Assembly (NCBI RefSeq): GCF_033097525.1 | Contig: NZ_CP109907.1 | Span: 4,898,001-4,962,000, forward strand | Origin: Sphingobacterium sp. UGAL515B_05 | GTDB lineage: Bacteria > Bacteroidota > Bacteroidia > Sphingobacteriales > Sphingobacteriaceae | Direction of reading: 5' to 3' | DNA: 64,000 nucleotides | Shown: positions 1-8,484 of the stretch, one piece after another | Numbering within the stretch: position 1 is the stretch's first letter | Layout: each line of letters starts with the position of its first letter | Position numbers and translations under genes: made by a program | Notes under the pieces: model-generated | Database searches by the model: none | Seen by the model: the letters and a program-made list of their open reading frames with translations, nothing else | What the model was told of the DNA's origin: nothing

Positions 1-2
1 AA

Positions 3-410
3 ATAAATCTGGATGCGCTCACAGGTAAAGTTTATTTTTACTTCACATTGATTTCCTCGTTGACCGCTTTAGGCTTATCCAGTGTCAAAGGTATTAATCC
101 AGGGCATGTATTGGCCTTAATGATTGTAATTTTTGTCTCTACAGCCTATTTTTTTAATGTGAGGAAGAAGGGTAAAAATGGTTATCGCCTCATCGAAAAC
201 TTTTTATTATCCTTCAGTTTTTTTCTATCATTAATTCCGACTGTTAACGAAACCCTTAGCCGGGTGCCAGTTGGTAATCCAATAGCATCAGGACCAAAAG
301 ATCCTATAATAGGTGTAAGTATCCTTATCATCCTTGTTTTGTTTATTATTGGTTCGATAATACAGTTTAAGAAGCAAAAAAGAGTAAACAGTCGTGACAT
401 AACACCTTAG
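3..410 (+). CDS. Integral membrane protein, C-terminal part (5' end outside window)
   Basis: The frame is open to the window edge (reading I-N-L-D-A-L-T-G-K-V-Y before the first internal Leu), so this is the C-terminal part of a longer gene. Three hydrophobic segments are visible at about residues 14-27, 30-48 and 100-117 of the visible part, separated by basic loops. The pattern of short hydrophobic helices with an L-x-G-K-x-Y start resembles DUF2306-like membrane proteins, but I cannot confirm that family. A strong hairpin follows the stop codon. Function unknown. Confidence 0.6.
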   Translation: MNLDALTGKVYFYFTLISSLTALGLSSVKGINPGHVLALMIVIFVSTAYFFNVRKKGKNGYRLIENFLLSFSFFLSLIPTVNETLSRVPVGNPIASGPKDPIIGVSILIILVLFIIGSIIQFKKQKRVNSRDITP

Positions 411-486
411 AAATAGGGTGTAAATAGTAAGAAAAATGTTTGAATAATTTACGAATATTTAGATTGATAGCAAATTTTAACTACTT

Positions 487-525
487 TACATCCATAAAAT
501 CAGGCGAATTTGTTTTATGGATGTA
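487..525 (+). terminator. Intrinsic terminator-like hairpin
   Basis: A perfect 13-bp inverted repeat (TACATCCATAAAA / TTTTATGGATGTA) with a 13-nt loop lies about 80 nt after the membrane-protein stop codon and ahead of the AraC gene. No long T-run follows, so it may act only weakly or as an mRNA 3' end. Confidence 0.5.
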
Positions 526-650
526 TTATCTAAAGACGAGGATGTTTTTTTAGCACTGATCAGAAAGATACATCAGGATTATCTCGTATACAGCTCGTTT
601 CGCTGGTAATAATGTTGGCAACATTTTGGTTAATATAATCGTTATTTTGA

Positions 651-1502
651 ATGGTTACAAGCTATAAAAAATTTGATCTATTTGGGAAAACCGTTATTCA
701 GAAGGTAGATTTTAATTCACCCTTTAAATTTGTTTTTCCTATTGCAGAACAGGCATGTTTTCTTTATATGCTAAAGGGACAGCTAGGATTTCAAAATGGA
801 GATACTAAACAGAAGATAGAGGCACATCGTTCTCTATTGTTGAATTGCCTGGCCTCCGGCAAGCAGATACAACAATCAGGGATGGAAAGGGAAGGTGAGA
901 TTATTATCGTTAGCTTTCATCCAGACATACTGAAAATGGTATATGATCGGGAGATTCCTCCGGGTTTTAAGTCCGACGGCCAGGTAACTAATAAAAACAG
1001 CCATTTAATCAATAACGATTTTCTAATTCAAAAATATATTGAGGGCTTACTTTTTTACTTTGAAAACCCGTCTTTGGTAAACGATGAACTTTTGGTATTG
1101 AAATTGAAGGAAATTATCCTTTTACTAGCGCAGACTAAAGATGCAGAACATATCCAGGTTATTCTTTCACAGCTTTTCTCTTCAACAGCCTATTCCTTCA
1201 AACAGATTATTGAAGCCAATTTATTTCTACAATTGGGTATTGGAGAGCTTGCGCAGAAAACAAATCTGAGCATATCTTCTTTTAAACGGGAATTTAAAAA
1301 ATTGTATAATGATTCACCAGCCAGTTATATTAAAACTAAGAAGCTCGAGAGAGCGGCAGAACTCCTCATCGCTTCCAGTACACGCATTACGAACATAGCA
1401 TTTGATTGTGGATTTAACGACCTGGCAAATTTTACCAAAAGTTTTCACGAAAGATATAAGCAATCACCTACAAATTACCGGTTAAAGTTCAGAGGAGAAT
1501 GA
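651..1502 (+). CDS. AraC family transcriptional regulator
   Basis: A 283-residue regulator. The N-terminal half (about 1-170) is a cupin-like sensing region. The C-terminal ~100 residues carry the double helix-turn-helix of AraC/XylS: the first HTH is near GELAQKTNLSISSFKREF and the second near ITNIAFDCGFNDLANF, followed by the classic YKQSPTNYR end. It is a cytoplasmic DNA-binding protein. The ATG is preceded by a TTATTTTG element close to the Bacteroidota -7 consensus. The gene stands alone, and its target and effector cannot be read from the sequence. Confidence 0.9.
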   Translation: MVTSYKKFDLFGKTVIQKVDFNSPFKFVFPIAEQACFLYMLKGQLGFQNGDTKQKIEAHRSLLLNCLASGKQIQQSGMEREGEIIIVSFHPDILKMVYDREIPPGFKSDGQVTNKNSHLINNDFLIQKYIEGLLFYFENPSLVNDELLVLKLKEIILLLAQTKDAEHIQVILSQLFSSTAYSFKQIIEANLFLQLGIGELAQKTNLSISSFKREFKKLYNDSPASYIKTKKLERAAELLIASSTRITNIAFDCGFNDLANFTKSFHERYKQSPTNYRLKFRGE

Positions 1503-1710
1503 TTTAACTTTAAATATCCCAATTCAGGTAAGTTGTAACAAAATCTCTGGAATGTGATGCCTGCTATTAACGTATTAAAAGCTGATTATTTTTAATGTGT
1601 ATGTCGTTTTATTTAAGTTGGATACCTTTAGATTGCTTAATTATATATGCAGATTACACCGACCTATATTTAAAGTCAAATAAGTTGTAGATTCTGTAAT
1701 AATAGTTGAA

Positions 1711-1777
1711 TCAGTAAAATGTATCTGTTTTACCTGGAAATGTATCATTATTTTAGCTGATAAAGAAGCTATTTTTG
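1711..1777 (+). promoter_or_regulatory. Putative AraC operator and promoter of the decayed AraC gene
   Basis: TCAGTAAAATGTATCTGTTTT at 1711-1731 matches a site at 2410-2430 at 19 of 21 positions. A TTTTTG core (1772-1777) lies 58 nt downstream of the GTAAAATG start; the second site has the same spacing. The rest of the 300-bp gap between the two regulators (1503-1801) shows no gene. Confidence 0.5.
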
Positions 1778-1801
1778 TAGGAGCACAAATACTACATTGT
1801 A

Positions 1802-2350
1802 ATGATGAATAAAATATTTAATATAAAAGAGTTTGCATTCTATCTTAATGTTACCAAGCCTAAGAATGAGGATCTCCTTATTATTAATTATGAACATGAG
1901 GATAACTTACGACTGCAATCCGATTCTGTTACCATAGATTTTTATTTGCTCGCTATAAAGCCTCCGTTGGACACACAAGTGTTTTATGACAGACAATTTG
2001 ATTTAAGGGGGTAGGGAATATAATTCTGTGATTGATAATTTTTATAAAAATCTAAAGCAGTATTTTGCGAACAGTGATGGAATTGCAGGTCTCCCTTCTG
2101 TTGCATATTTTGCCAGAAAGCCAATCTTTCACCCAACTATTTTGGAGATTTGATCAAGCATTTTACGGGAGAATCACCGATCGAACATATCCATAATTTT
2201 GTTCTAAACCAGGCAAAAGACAAACTTAAAAACACTTCACTATCTATCAGTGAAATTTCGTATAGTTTGGGTTTTGATTACCCTAATTATTTTGCACGAT
2301 TTTTCCGTAAGAAAACAGGTTTATCCCCAAAAGTATTTAGGGAAATGTAA
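1802..2350 (+). pseudogene. Decayed AraC family regulator
   Basis: Three reading-frame pieces spell one AraC protein. Residues 1-70 (1802-2014) are a typical N-terminus ending at a TAG. A second piece in another frame from 2016 reads through to PSVAYFAR. After a one-base deletion near 2116-2121 the original frame resumes as ANLSPNYFGDLIKHFTG and ends with the HTH tail GFDYPNYFARFFRKKTG. Together these give only about 180 residues against ~300 for intact relatives such as the gene at 50670, so a central block is missing as well. The protein is certainly non-functional as encoded. Its operator-like site and terminator are still recognisable. Confidence 0.85.
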
Positions 2351-2367
2351 TTGTTAATATAATTCAG

Positions 2368-2396
2368 AGCAACCTAACAAGGTTGCTTTTTTTTTG
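2368..2396 (+). terminator. Rho-independent terminator
   Basis: AGCAACCT-AACA-AGGTTGCT is a perfect 8-bp stem with a 4-nt loop, followed directly by nine T residues. It ends the decayed AraC gene. Confidence 0.85.
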
Positions 2397-2409
2397 CTCT
2401 AATTACAAA

Positions 2410-2476
2410 TCAGTAAAATGTGTCCGTTTTCGAGTAATCTGTCTACGTTCCAAGTAGGAAGCTGTATTTAACTTTG
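2410..2476 (+). promoter_or_regulatory. Putative AraC operator and promoter of the truncated hydrolase
   Basis: TCAGTAAAATGTGTCCGTTTT (2410-2430) repeats the site upstream of the decayed regulator, and an ACTTTG core (2471-2476) sits 58 nt after its GTAAAATG start. The pair of sites suggests the neighbouring AraC protein once controlled both itself and this gene. Confidence 0.5.
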
Positions 2477-2520
2477 TCTTATCAAAATAACAAGACGTTT
2501 AATTTAAAAAAGAAAATATC

Positions 2521-2766
2521 ATGTCACAACAAAAGATCAGTATCAATAACGGAAACGGACAAGGAATTACCTTATCGGCTATTATTAATTTCCCTGAAGG
2601 GTTTGATGAAAATAAAAAATATCCAACCATTTTCAGTACCCATTCTATAGGAAGCTGTAAAGAGCAGACTTTGGGTAATGTATACGGACAGGCTCTCGCA
2701 GATGCAGGGTTTATCGTATTGGTTCCAGATGCTTCATTTCAAGGAGAAAGCGGTGGCGAACGTTGA
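2521..2766 (+). pseudogene. Alpha/beta hydrolase, N-terminal fragment
   Basis: The 81 residues match the beginning of a secreted-type or dienelactone-hydrolase-like alpha/beta hydrolase: FPEGFDENKKYPTIF, THSIGSCKEQT, then the DASFQGESGGE strand that precedes the nucleophile elbow. The frame stops right there (R then TGA), so the catalytic Ser, Asp and His regions are all missing; a complete protein would be about 300 residues. The break coincides with the start of the unrelated gene at 2753, which points to a recombination junction near 2755. It belonged with the adjacent AraC gene. Confidence 0.8.
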
Positions 2767-3364
2767 CTTATATTTAAATTCCAACAGCAAGTCTGAGGTT
2801 TCTAAACTAATTGCAGACCTAAAACTTGACGAAGAGAAAACTGAAAAAATAAGACAAATATTGAATGTAGTTTTGAGAGATGCCTTTTATTCAACTTTAT
2901 TGGGTCTTGATGGAGAAGGTCAAATTGGCGAGCGACAAGAAAATTATAAAATTGAAGATGAAAATGGAAGGGAATTGACTGGTGGAGAAATCGGGAGTTT
3001 CGCTTGGGAGTATTTTTATAACAATAGAATGGAATTGGACAATTCAAGTGCTGACTTCATTGCTATATTAACTTACAAGACAACGGAACAAGGTGGACGA
3101 AAAACTGCAGCCAAAACTGGTTATCGCCCACAGATAAAATTTGACTTTGATGAAATGCACGCTTCTGGACAACAAATGTTTATTGATAGGAGTCTTGTTT
3201 TCCCTGGTGACACTGTTGAAGCTGTAATAAAAATTTCTTCTGTTGATTATTTCTCGAACCAGCTGACGGAAAAAATGAAATTTGAATTTAGAGAAGGGAC
3301 TACTGTAATTGGCACGGGGATAATTAAACATGTAATTAATAACAGACTAAGAAAAAGCTCTTAG
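2753..3364 (+). CDS. Orphan EF-Tu domain-III-like protein
   Basis: A 203-residue product if translation begins at GTG 2753, which has AAGGAG at 2741-2746 just upstream. No in-frame ATG is plausible, because upstream ATGs lie inside the hydrolase remnant. The last ~100 residues resemble the third beta-barrel of elongation factor Tu: GGRKTAAKTGYRPQIKF parallels the GGRHTPFFxxYRPQFYF region, then PGDTVEAVIKI and KFEFREGTTVIGTGII. No GTPase domain is present. The N-terminal part is helical, with no recognised motif. Role unknown. The original start and promoter may have been lost at the junction with the truncated hydrolase, so the gene may be 5'-truncated. Confidence 0.6.
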   Translation: MANVDLYLNSNSKSEVSKLIADLKLDEEKTEKIRQILNVVLRDAFYSTLLGLDGEGQIGERQENYKIEDENGRELTGGEIGSFAWEYFYNNRMELDNSSADFIAILTYKTTEQGGRKTAAKTGYRPQIKFDFDEMHASGQQMFIDRSLVFPGDTVEAVIKISSVDYFSNQLTEKMKFEFREGTTVIGTGIIKHVINNRLRKSS

Positions 3365-3503
3365 GCCAAATGAGTGGGGCGTATTGTCTTTTTGCGTTGT
3401 TTGATGATGCAAAGGACTTATAAAATTTTTGATGATAATAGCTCAAAATAGCTTAAGTGTGCTTTCCATGTCTTTTTTTTAAATAGGATAATAATAAAAA
3501 AAC

Positions 3504-3527
3504 GGAAGGCTTAGCCTTCCATTTTTT
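3504..3527. terminator. Bidirectional terminator
   Basis: GGAAGGCT-T-AGCCTTCC with seven A before and six T after can stop transcription from both sides. It separates the plus-strand EF-Tu-like gene from the minus-strand LytTR operon. Confidence 0.85.
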
Positions 3528-3545
3528 ATTCAAATCATTTGTCTC

Positions 3546-4310
3546 TTAACGATCTTCCAGCCAACTGAGGAACTGGGCGGTCTTTTCTTTGCCTATAAGC
3601 AGCTTATCGTCTGTGGGGACAGTCAATTTGACATATAGCTTCCTGGCGAAATAATGTTCAACCTCTTTAACGGCCGAAAAACTGATTAAATACTGTCTGT
3701 TCAGCCGAAAAAAATCTTTGCCAGATAATTGGGTAGCCAGCTGATCCAGGGATTGACTGAGATCAAAATGCTCACCCTTAAAAGTCACCATGGTCGGAGA
3801 GGTGTAGTTAATATAGATAAAAGCAATATCTTCTGTCTTCACCGTCATGTACTTATTGTTTTTGAACACGAGAAAGCTCTTCTTTTTATTGTCTTCGCCA
3901 CTGATCTTCTGGATCAGTTCAACAAGATGATTTTCGGTGGTTTTCTGAAAGAAATTCTTGAAATTATCTACCTTTTCAAAAGCGTTTTTTAGGTCTGTTT
4001 CTGAGAAGGGTTTAAGTAGATAATCAATTCCGTTCTCTTTTATAGCCTCCATTGCGTATTCACCAAATGCTGTGCAAAAGATGACAGGACATACAACCTT
4101 TACCGTCTTGAATATATCAAAACTGATTCCGTCAGAAAGTTGTATATCCATAAAGATAAGATCCGGGCTGGCGCTGTCAGAGAGGTAATCTATAGCTCCT
4201 TCAACGCTCTGGATCTTTGCCATGATCTTAGACTCTGGACGAAGTTTCAATATCAGGTTCTCGAGGGAACGGGCAGCTTTAATCTCGTCCTCAATTATTA
4301 GTATGTTCAT
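3546..4310 (-). CDS. LytTR family response regulator
   Basis: 254 residues. An N-terminal receiver domain (about 1-120) has the acidic pair near IEDE, phospho-acceptor Asp55 in LIFMDIQLSDG, and a LLKPF lysine. A C-terminal LytTR DNA-binding domain (about 145-250) carries FRLNRQYLISFSAVKEV. It should be phosphorylated by the kinase encoded upstream, whose gene overlaps this start by 20 nt, so the two are co-transcribed and translationally coupled. Targets are not stated by the sequence, but neighbouring promoters carry 21-nt-periodic repeats of the sort LytTR proteins bind. Confidence 0.93.
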   Translation of the reverse strand: MNILIIEDEIKAARSLENLILKLRPESKIMAKIQSVEGAIDYLSDSASPDLIFMDIQLSDGISFDIFKTVKVVCPVIFCTAFGEYAMEAIKENGIDYLLKPFSETDLKNAFEKVDNFKNFFQKTTENHLVELIQKISGEDNKKKSFLVFKNNKYMTVKTEDIAFIYINYTSPTMVTFKGEHFDLSQSLDQLATQLSGKDFFRLNRQYLISFSAVKEVEHYFARKLYVKLTVPTDDKLLIGKEKTAQFLSWLEDR

Positions 4311-5307
4311 ATATAATGGGAAGTTTTATAGTAAATGTTTCAGTATCCATTATGATAATGATCTCCTTTTCGGATAGATGAAGATAACGCTGGTTGATAT
4401 TTTCAAGTCCTAAACCGGTAGAAGGTTCCGATATTTTCCTGGGCTGTATATTATTGCTGACAATAAGGTAATCACCTTCCTGCCCAATGGATATATGTAG
4501 GGGTTTCTCAAGTGAAACTATATTATGTTTAATGCAGTTCTCTACCAAGAGCTGCAATGTAAAAGGAGGAATAAAACTTCCATAAATTTCACGTCCTAGA
4601 TTCATTGAAACAACTAAACCTTCCTCAAAACGTGCTTTTAATAGGTAAATATAGGAGTCCATAATCTGTAGCTCCTCTCCGAGTGGAAGTAGGTTCAGTT
4701 TGAGGCTGCCCAAAGTAAACCTGTAAAAATCAGCAAGCTTGATGATAAATTCCGCTGACTGAGTATCATTGCTTTCCACCATGTATTTTAACGTGTTGAG
4801 ACTGTTGAACAGAAAATGTGGATTTACCTGCTGTTTTAAAAGCTCATACTGTGCTGCGAGATTCGCGGACATCGAACGCTCAAGTTCCCGCACCACCTGC
4901 TGGTTGAGATAAGTCTGGTATAGAAGATGTATAAACATATAGAAAGTCAGGTTGATGAGTACACCTCTGACCTCATACATCAGCATTTTAGGTCCAAAAT
5001 TGAGATGTGAAAGGATGTAATACTGTATTGAGGAAAGTAGGAACATCAATACCAAACCAACTCCTAAACCTCTGAAAAGTTGAGGTGATATCACATTTTT
5101 GCTGCCCGTTTTCTTTGTATAGGCTGGTATCGAATAGATATTGTAGTACCAGATCAAAAGAGCAAAACCCGTGGTTACACCAAAGTCGGCAATACCCTCA
5201 GAAAGAATAAAATTATGGTCCACAATCTTTGGGATAGATGTTAGTATACCCAATGATATTGAACTGATCCAGATTAGTTTATGGGAAATATAGAAAGGTG
5301 TCTTCAT
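4291..5307 (-). CDS. LytS-type sensor histidine kinase
   Basis: 338 residues with several N-terminal membrane helices (roughly residues 10-135), a short linker, then a His_kinase domain. The phospho-acceptor is His164 in QVNPHFLFNSLNTL, and an HATPase domain has LLVENCIKHNIV and GLGLENINQRY. It signals at the inner membrane to the LytTR regulator that follows with a 20-nt overlap. No extracytoplasmic sensor domain is seen, so the stimulus is probably sensed in or near the membrane. Confidence 0.92.
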   Translation of the reverse strand: MKTPFYISHKLIWISSISLGILTSIPKIVDHNFILSEGIADFGVTTGFALLIWYYNIYSIPAYTKKTGSKNVISPQLFRGLGVGLVLMFLLSSIQYYILSHLNFGPKMLMYEVRGVLINLTFYMFIHLLYQTYLNQQVVRELERSMSANLAAQYELLKQQVNPHFLFNSLNTLKYMVESNDTQSAEFIIKLADFYRFTLGSLKLNLLPLGEELQIMDSYIYLLKARFEEGLVVSMNLGREIYGSFIPPFTLQLLVENCIKHNIVSLEKPLHISIGQEGDYLIVSNNIQPRKISEPSTGLGLENINQRYLHLSEKEIIIIMDTETFTIKLPIIYEHTNN

Positions 5308-5345
5308 ACTTTGCTCACCGTTGTTAAGCTGATAATGTTTTATAT

Positions 5346-5386
5346 AATTTGCTGGTATTTCGGGCTGTTTGAAATGCCAGCAAATT
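5346..5386 (-). terminator. Hairpin between DoxX-like gene and kinase gene
   Basis: AATTTGCTGGTATTTC at 5346-5361 pairs with GAAATGCCAGCAAATT at 5371-5386 (15 of 16 bp) around a 9-nt loop. It lies 42 nt after the DoxX-like stop and 39 nt before the kinase ATG, so it may end the upstream operon or sit in the kinase 5' UTR. Confidence 0.55.
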
Positions 5387-5427
5387 AGCGAAAAATGTTT
5401 TATATCTAAGTACCTGATACTTGTAAT

Positions 5428-5826
5428 TTAAGTATTTAGATCTTTTGCTGTATAAATGACATGATTTATCCTATTAAATGAAAAATAGGTAACTGAAAGT
5501 ATAGTAATGGCAACGCATGTATCGATTACGGAAGAAGGTCCAAGAACAGCAATTTTTGAGAAGAACGCAAAAATAATGTCAAAATACATACCTGCGAAAA
5601 CCCATTCCTTAAGCCTTTTAAATCTATTCGGGATCAGTAATATGGTAACACCTAAAATTTTGAATACACCGAGAATGTATATAAAATGCGCTGGATAGCC
5701 TAATTTTTTTGTGATGTCCCATACTGCAGGGTTATGTGTCAGTTCAAAAAAGCCGCTGAGCCCAAACCATATTGATATCAGGATACTTCCTGTAAAATAA
5801 ATCTTTTTGTATGTTGAATTTTTCAT
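5428..5826 (-). CDS. DoxX-like membrane protein
   Basis: 132 residues with four predicted membrane helices (about 9-26, 48-65, 75-92, 97-116), charged loops and an N-terminal WFGLSGFFELTHN region typical of small DoxX-like proteins. These are linked to membrane-associated redox or quinone processes in other bacteria, but the biochemical role is uncertain. It is the last gene of an apparent operon with the hydrolase (26 nt upstream), a lipoprotein and the haem protein. Confidence 0.75.
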   Translation of the reverse strand: MKNSTYKKIYFTGSILISIWFGLSGFFELTHNPAVWDITKKLGYPAHFIYILGVFKILGVTILLIPNRFKRLKEWVFAGMYFDIIFAFFSKIAVLGPSSVIDTCVAITILSVTYFSFNRINHVIYTAKDLNT

Positions 5827-5852
5827 AATATTTTTTGTGATTAATTTCTTTA

Positions 5853-6896
5853 TTATTTAGAGAGCGAGTCGGCCTCAATAATGGCATCCGCAAATTCTTT
5901 GGGAGCTTCCTGTGGTAGGTTGTGTCCGATCCCACCCGTCAGGTTATGGTGTTTGTACTTTCCTTTATATTTGGAAGCATAGTTTTCAGGGAGTGGAAAC
6001 GCCGCACCGTTGGCATCACCTTCCAGCGTCACGGTCGGTACGGTGATATCCGGTGATTTGGCGAGCTTTGTTTCAAGTTCGTCGTACTGTTTCTCTCCGG
6101 GAGCCAGCCCCAACCGCCAGCGATAATTATGGATCACGATAGCAACATGGTCAGGATTTTCAAACGATTTGGCCGAGCGCTGATAGGTTTCTTCATCAAA
6201 AGAACATTTCGGGGAGGCTGTTTTCCAAATCAGTTTGTTAAAAGCCGCTGTATGTGCTTTGTAACCTTTGTAACCCCGCTCCGTTGAGAAATAGTACTGG
6301 TACCACCACAAGAATTCAGCAGCCGGTGGAAGTGGGATTTCATTTGCTTTGGGGCTTCCGATCAGATACCCGCTTACAGCTACCAGCGCAGAAACACGCT
6401 CCGGCCAGAGGGCAGCCATGATATCGGCAGTCCTGGCACCCCAGTCAAAGCCTCCAATAACAGCTTTATCTATTTTCAGGGCATCCATGAAGACGATGAT
6501 ATCGAGCGCCACAGCGGACTGCTGTCCGTTACGTACAGTCTTTGGCGAAATAAAGGTTGTTGTTCCATAACCCCGGAGATAGGGCACAAGTACCCAGTAT
6601 CCTTTTGCTGCAAGTAATTCAGCGGATTTTTCAAAACTGTGAATATCGTATGGCCATCCATGGAGCAGTATAACGGGCTTCCCGGTTTTTGGACCGACCT
6701 CTGCGTAGCCTATATCAAGCAGTCCTGCCTTTATTTTTTTTGTATGCTGAAATGCGGAGTCTACGGTGTTGTCAGCCTGTACATGTTTATCCTGAGAAAG
6801 CTGTTGGGCGTGGACTAATGATGCACCTGCTGTGACAAGCAGGGATAACGAGAGGGTGAAAATCACCTTTTTGCCAAAATTTGCTATTGTATTCAT
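5853..6896 (-). CDS. Exported alpha/beta hydrolase, haloalkane dehalogenase/epoxide hydrolase type
   Basis: 347 residues. A signal peptide (about 1-30, ending VHA) predicts periplasmic location. The fold signature is clear: HGWP at 79-82 (oxyanion hole) and the nucleophile elbow GGFDWGARTA with Asp151, which is the Asp-nucleophile variant rather than the Ser type. The acid is probably near LEGDANG (~294) and the general base His is in GGIGHNLPQEAP (~329). Such enzymes open epoxides or cleave carbon-halogen bonds through an aspartyl ester; the substrate is unknown. Spacing of 43 nt to the lipoprotein gene suggests one operon. Confidence 0.85.
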   Translation of the reverse strand: MNTIANFGKKVIFTLSLSLLVTAGASLVHAQQLSQDKHVQADNTVDSAFQHTKKIKAGLLDIGYAEVGPKTGKPVILLHGWPYDIHSFEKSAELLAAKGYWVLVPYLRGYGTTTFISPKTVRNGQQSAVALDIIVFMDALKIDKAVIGGFDWGARTADIMAALWPERVSALVAVSGYLIGSPKANEIPLPPAAEFLWWYQYYFSTERGYKGYKAHTAAFNKLIWKTASPKCSFDEETYQRSAKSFENPDHVAIVIHNYRWRLGLAPGEKQYDELETKLAKSPDITVPTVTLEGDANGAAFPLPENYASKYKGKYKHHNLTGGIGHNLPQEAPKEFADAIIEADSLSK

Positions 6897-6939
6897 TGGA
6901 TCTGTTTTTTGTCGATTTTAAATTATTGAGTTGAAGCTA

Positions 6940-7380
6940 TCATAGTGGAAAATTTACGGGATCAGTGTCCATTATGTCGGCAATACGCTGCCCTCTGGAT
7001 TCCCCGGAGGGTATTTCACCATATTCTGTGGTATAGTCCAGTTTGCCATCGCCGCCGGCTTTTACCGTCTCTACACGCAAGAGTTCACCGTTTACTTTAC
7101 TTCCAAAATATTGCGGATCTTCCAGCATTTTATAGGTAACAAGTTTGAGGGAAACGCGGTCGTGACTATGTCGGGCTCCTTCCAGGAGGGACAGGGCTTC
7201 CTTATTGCCGTATAATGCCGACATCGTCTGCCTGTCCGTATTAAAGGATGATGAGATAAATTTCAGTTCGCCGGATTCAAACATGAACCGTATTTTTCCA
7301 TTCTCTTTATCTGATATGTTCTTGCTGCATGAGCCGAAGATTAAACTACATATAAATAGTACGGATAAGATCTTTTTCAT
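6940..7380 (-). CDS. Small lipoprotein of unknown function
   Basis: 146 residues with a lipoprotein signal (IFGSC, lipid-modified Cys17). The start codon overlaps the stop of the haem-protein gene (ATGA), so translation is coupled and the products probably act together in the envelope. The mature part has no motif I recognise; GDGKLDYTTEYGEIPSGE looks like a loop-rich region. A role as partner or chaperone of the P460-like protein is only inferred from coupling. Confidence 0.7.
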   Translation of the reverse strand: MKKILSVLFICSLIFGSCSKNISDKENGKIRFMFESGELKFISSSFNTDRQTMSALYGNKEALSLLEGARHSHDRVSLKLVTYKMLEDPQYFGSKVNGELLRVETVKAGGDGKLDYTTEYGEIPSGESRGQRIADIMDTDPVNFPL

Positions 7381-8357
7381 TTTTGGACAGTTTTTAAGTA
7401 TTGCTGCATCATTCTTTTGGAGTTCACTTTCGGCGGAACATTGAACAGGTAACCCGTCGATTCTGCGAGCTGCCTATGACAGCTGATACAGGACTGTTGA
7501 GCAAACAGTGCAGTCCTTCCGGTAGGTTTTAAATCTTGACCATTGAATTTCGCAAAACCCCAGCCTTCGGTTTCCTTATATGTTTTTCCGTCTTTTACCA
7601 TGTACTGCATGTTCACGAAATCTCCGGGCACGATATCTCCATTGGATTTTCGGGTCTGTTTAAAAACCGCCTTGGCCACTGCACTGCCATCGGGCCAGGG
7701 GTGGAAGTTTTCCTTTTCGATAGCGCGGACTGCGATGTCATTTCCGTAAATAACGCGTATTGTATTGTCGATAAGCGTGCTCATCCCGATCACTTTCCAG
7801 TTCTTAAAATCGGCATTGTACGGGATTCCGTTCGGTGATACCGGGGCAAGGGCAGCTGTTATTTTTAGTACGTTCGCAATACCCTGATTTGCAGGTAGCA
7901 AACCATCTTTTGCGGATAGCGAAAGGGCATATTGTTTTATGGTCGCTACTTCAACAGCAGATAGTTTTGAGTCCGGATGTGTGAGCGCATAGGAAGGCAG
8001 GGGCATCTTACCCGCGTTTACCATATTGTAAATGGCATAAAATTTACCTTTCTGTTCCGCATCGGAGAGCTTATCCCACTCGGAAAAATTCATCACTTCC
8101 CGTGCACGGTCAATATCCCTGTTCACGATCCACGATACCGGGGCAATTTTATCAAAGAACGATAGCCGCTGCTCATTGGAATGGCAGTTGAAACAGGAAC
8201 GTTCTAGGATAAGCTGGACCTGTTTAGGCACATTTCTGATATGTCCGGTTACGGCTTTTTGTTCAATGGTTCTATTGAAAAATTGAAGGACGATAAGACC
8301 GACCACAATGCAGATGGATATGGTGGGTATCAGTTGGATTCGCATTAGGAGTTTCAT
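7377..8357 (-). CDS. Haem-binding domain / cytochrome P460 fusion protein
   Basis: 326 residues with an N-terminal membrane anchor (about 9-27). The first domain has a c-type haem site, C55-F-N-C58-H59, in the form of the Bacteroidota haem-binding domain. The C-terminal half reads like cytochrome P460, with GDFVNMQYMVKDG and a second haem site C290-I-S-C293-H294. P460-type proteins oxidise hydroxylamine or detoxify nitrogen oxides in some bacteria, but no such activity can be assigned here. It leads an operon with a coupled lipoprotein, a hydrolase and a DoxX-like gene. Its promoter carries three 21-nt-spaced GTCC-type repeats. Confidence 0.85.
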   Translation of the reverse strand: MKLLMRIQLIPTISICIVVGLIVLQFFNRTIEQKAVTGHIRNVPKQVQLILERSCFNCHSNEQRLSFFDKIAPVSWIVNRDIDRAREVMNFSEWDKLSDAEQKGKFYAIYNMVNAGKMPLPSYALTHPDSKLSAVEVATIKQYALSLSAKDGLLPANQGIANVLKITAALAPVSPNGIPYNADFKNWKVIGMSTLIDNTIRVIYGNDIAVRAIEKENFHPWPDGSAVAKAVFKQTRKSNGDIVPGDFVNMQYMVKDGKTYKETEGWGFAKFNGQDLKPTGRTALFAQQSCISCHRQLAESTGYLFNVPPKVNSKRMMQQYLKTVQK

Positions 8358-8379
8358 GATCTTTGCTCTTTTGTTATGT

Positions 8380-8474
8380 TAAAATTAAGGTAAAGTACTA
8401 CCCTAGGGAAGCTCAAAACAGTTGGACCGGACATATTGAAGGTTGAATTCTTCTTTTGGATCCCCGAAGTGGAC
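8380..8474 (-). promoter_or_regulatory. Promoter with three 21-nt-spaced operator-like repeats
   Basis: Read on the minus strand, repeats start at 8474 (GTCCACTTCGGGG), 8453 (GAAGAATTCAACC) and 8432 (GTCCGGTCCAACTG), exactly 21 nt apart. An ATTTTA core at 8385 lies 47 nt after the last. The last repeat with its flank matches the 11484 site at 18 of 21 positions. Confidence 0.6.
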
Positions 8475-8484
8475 AATCTATTTC

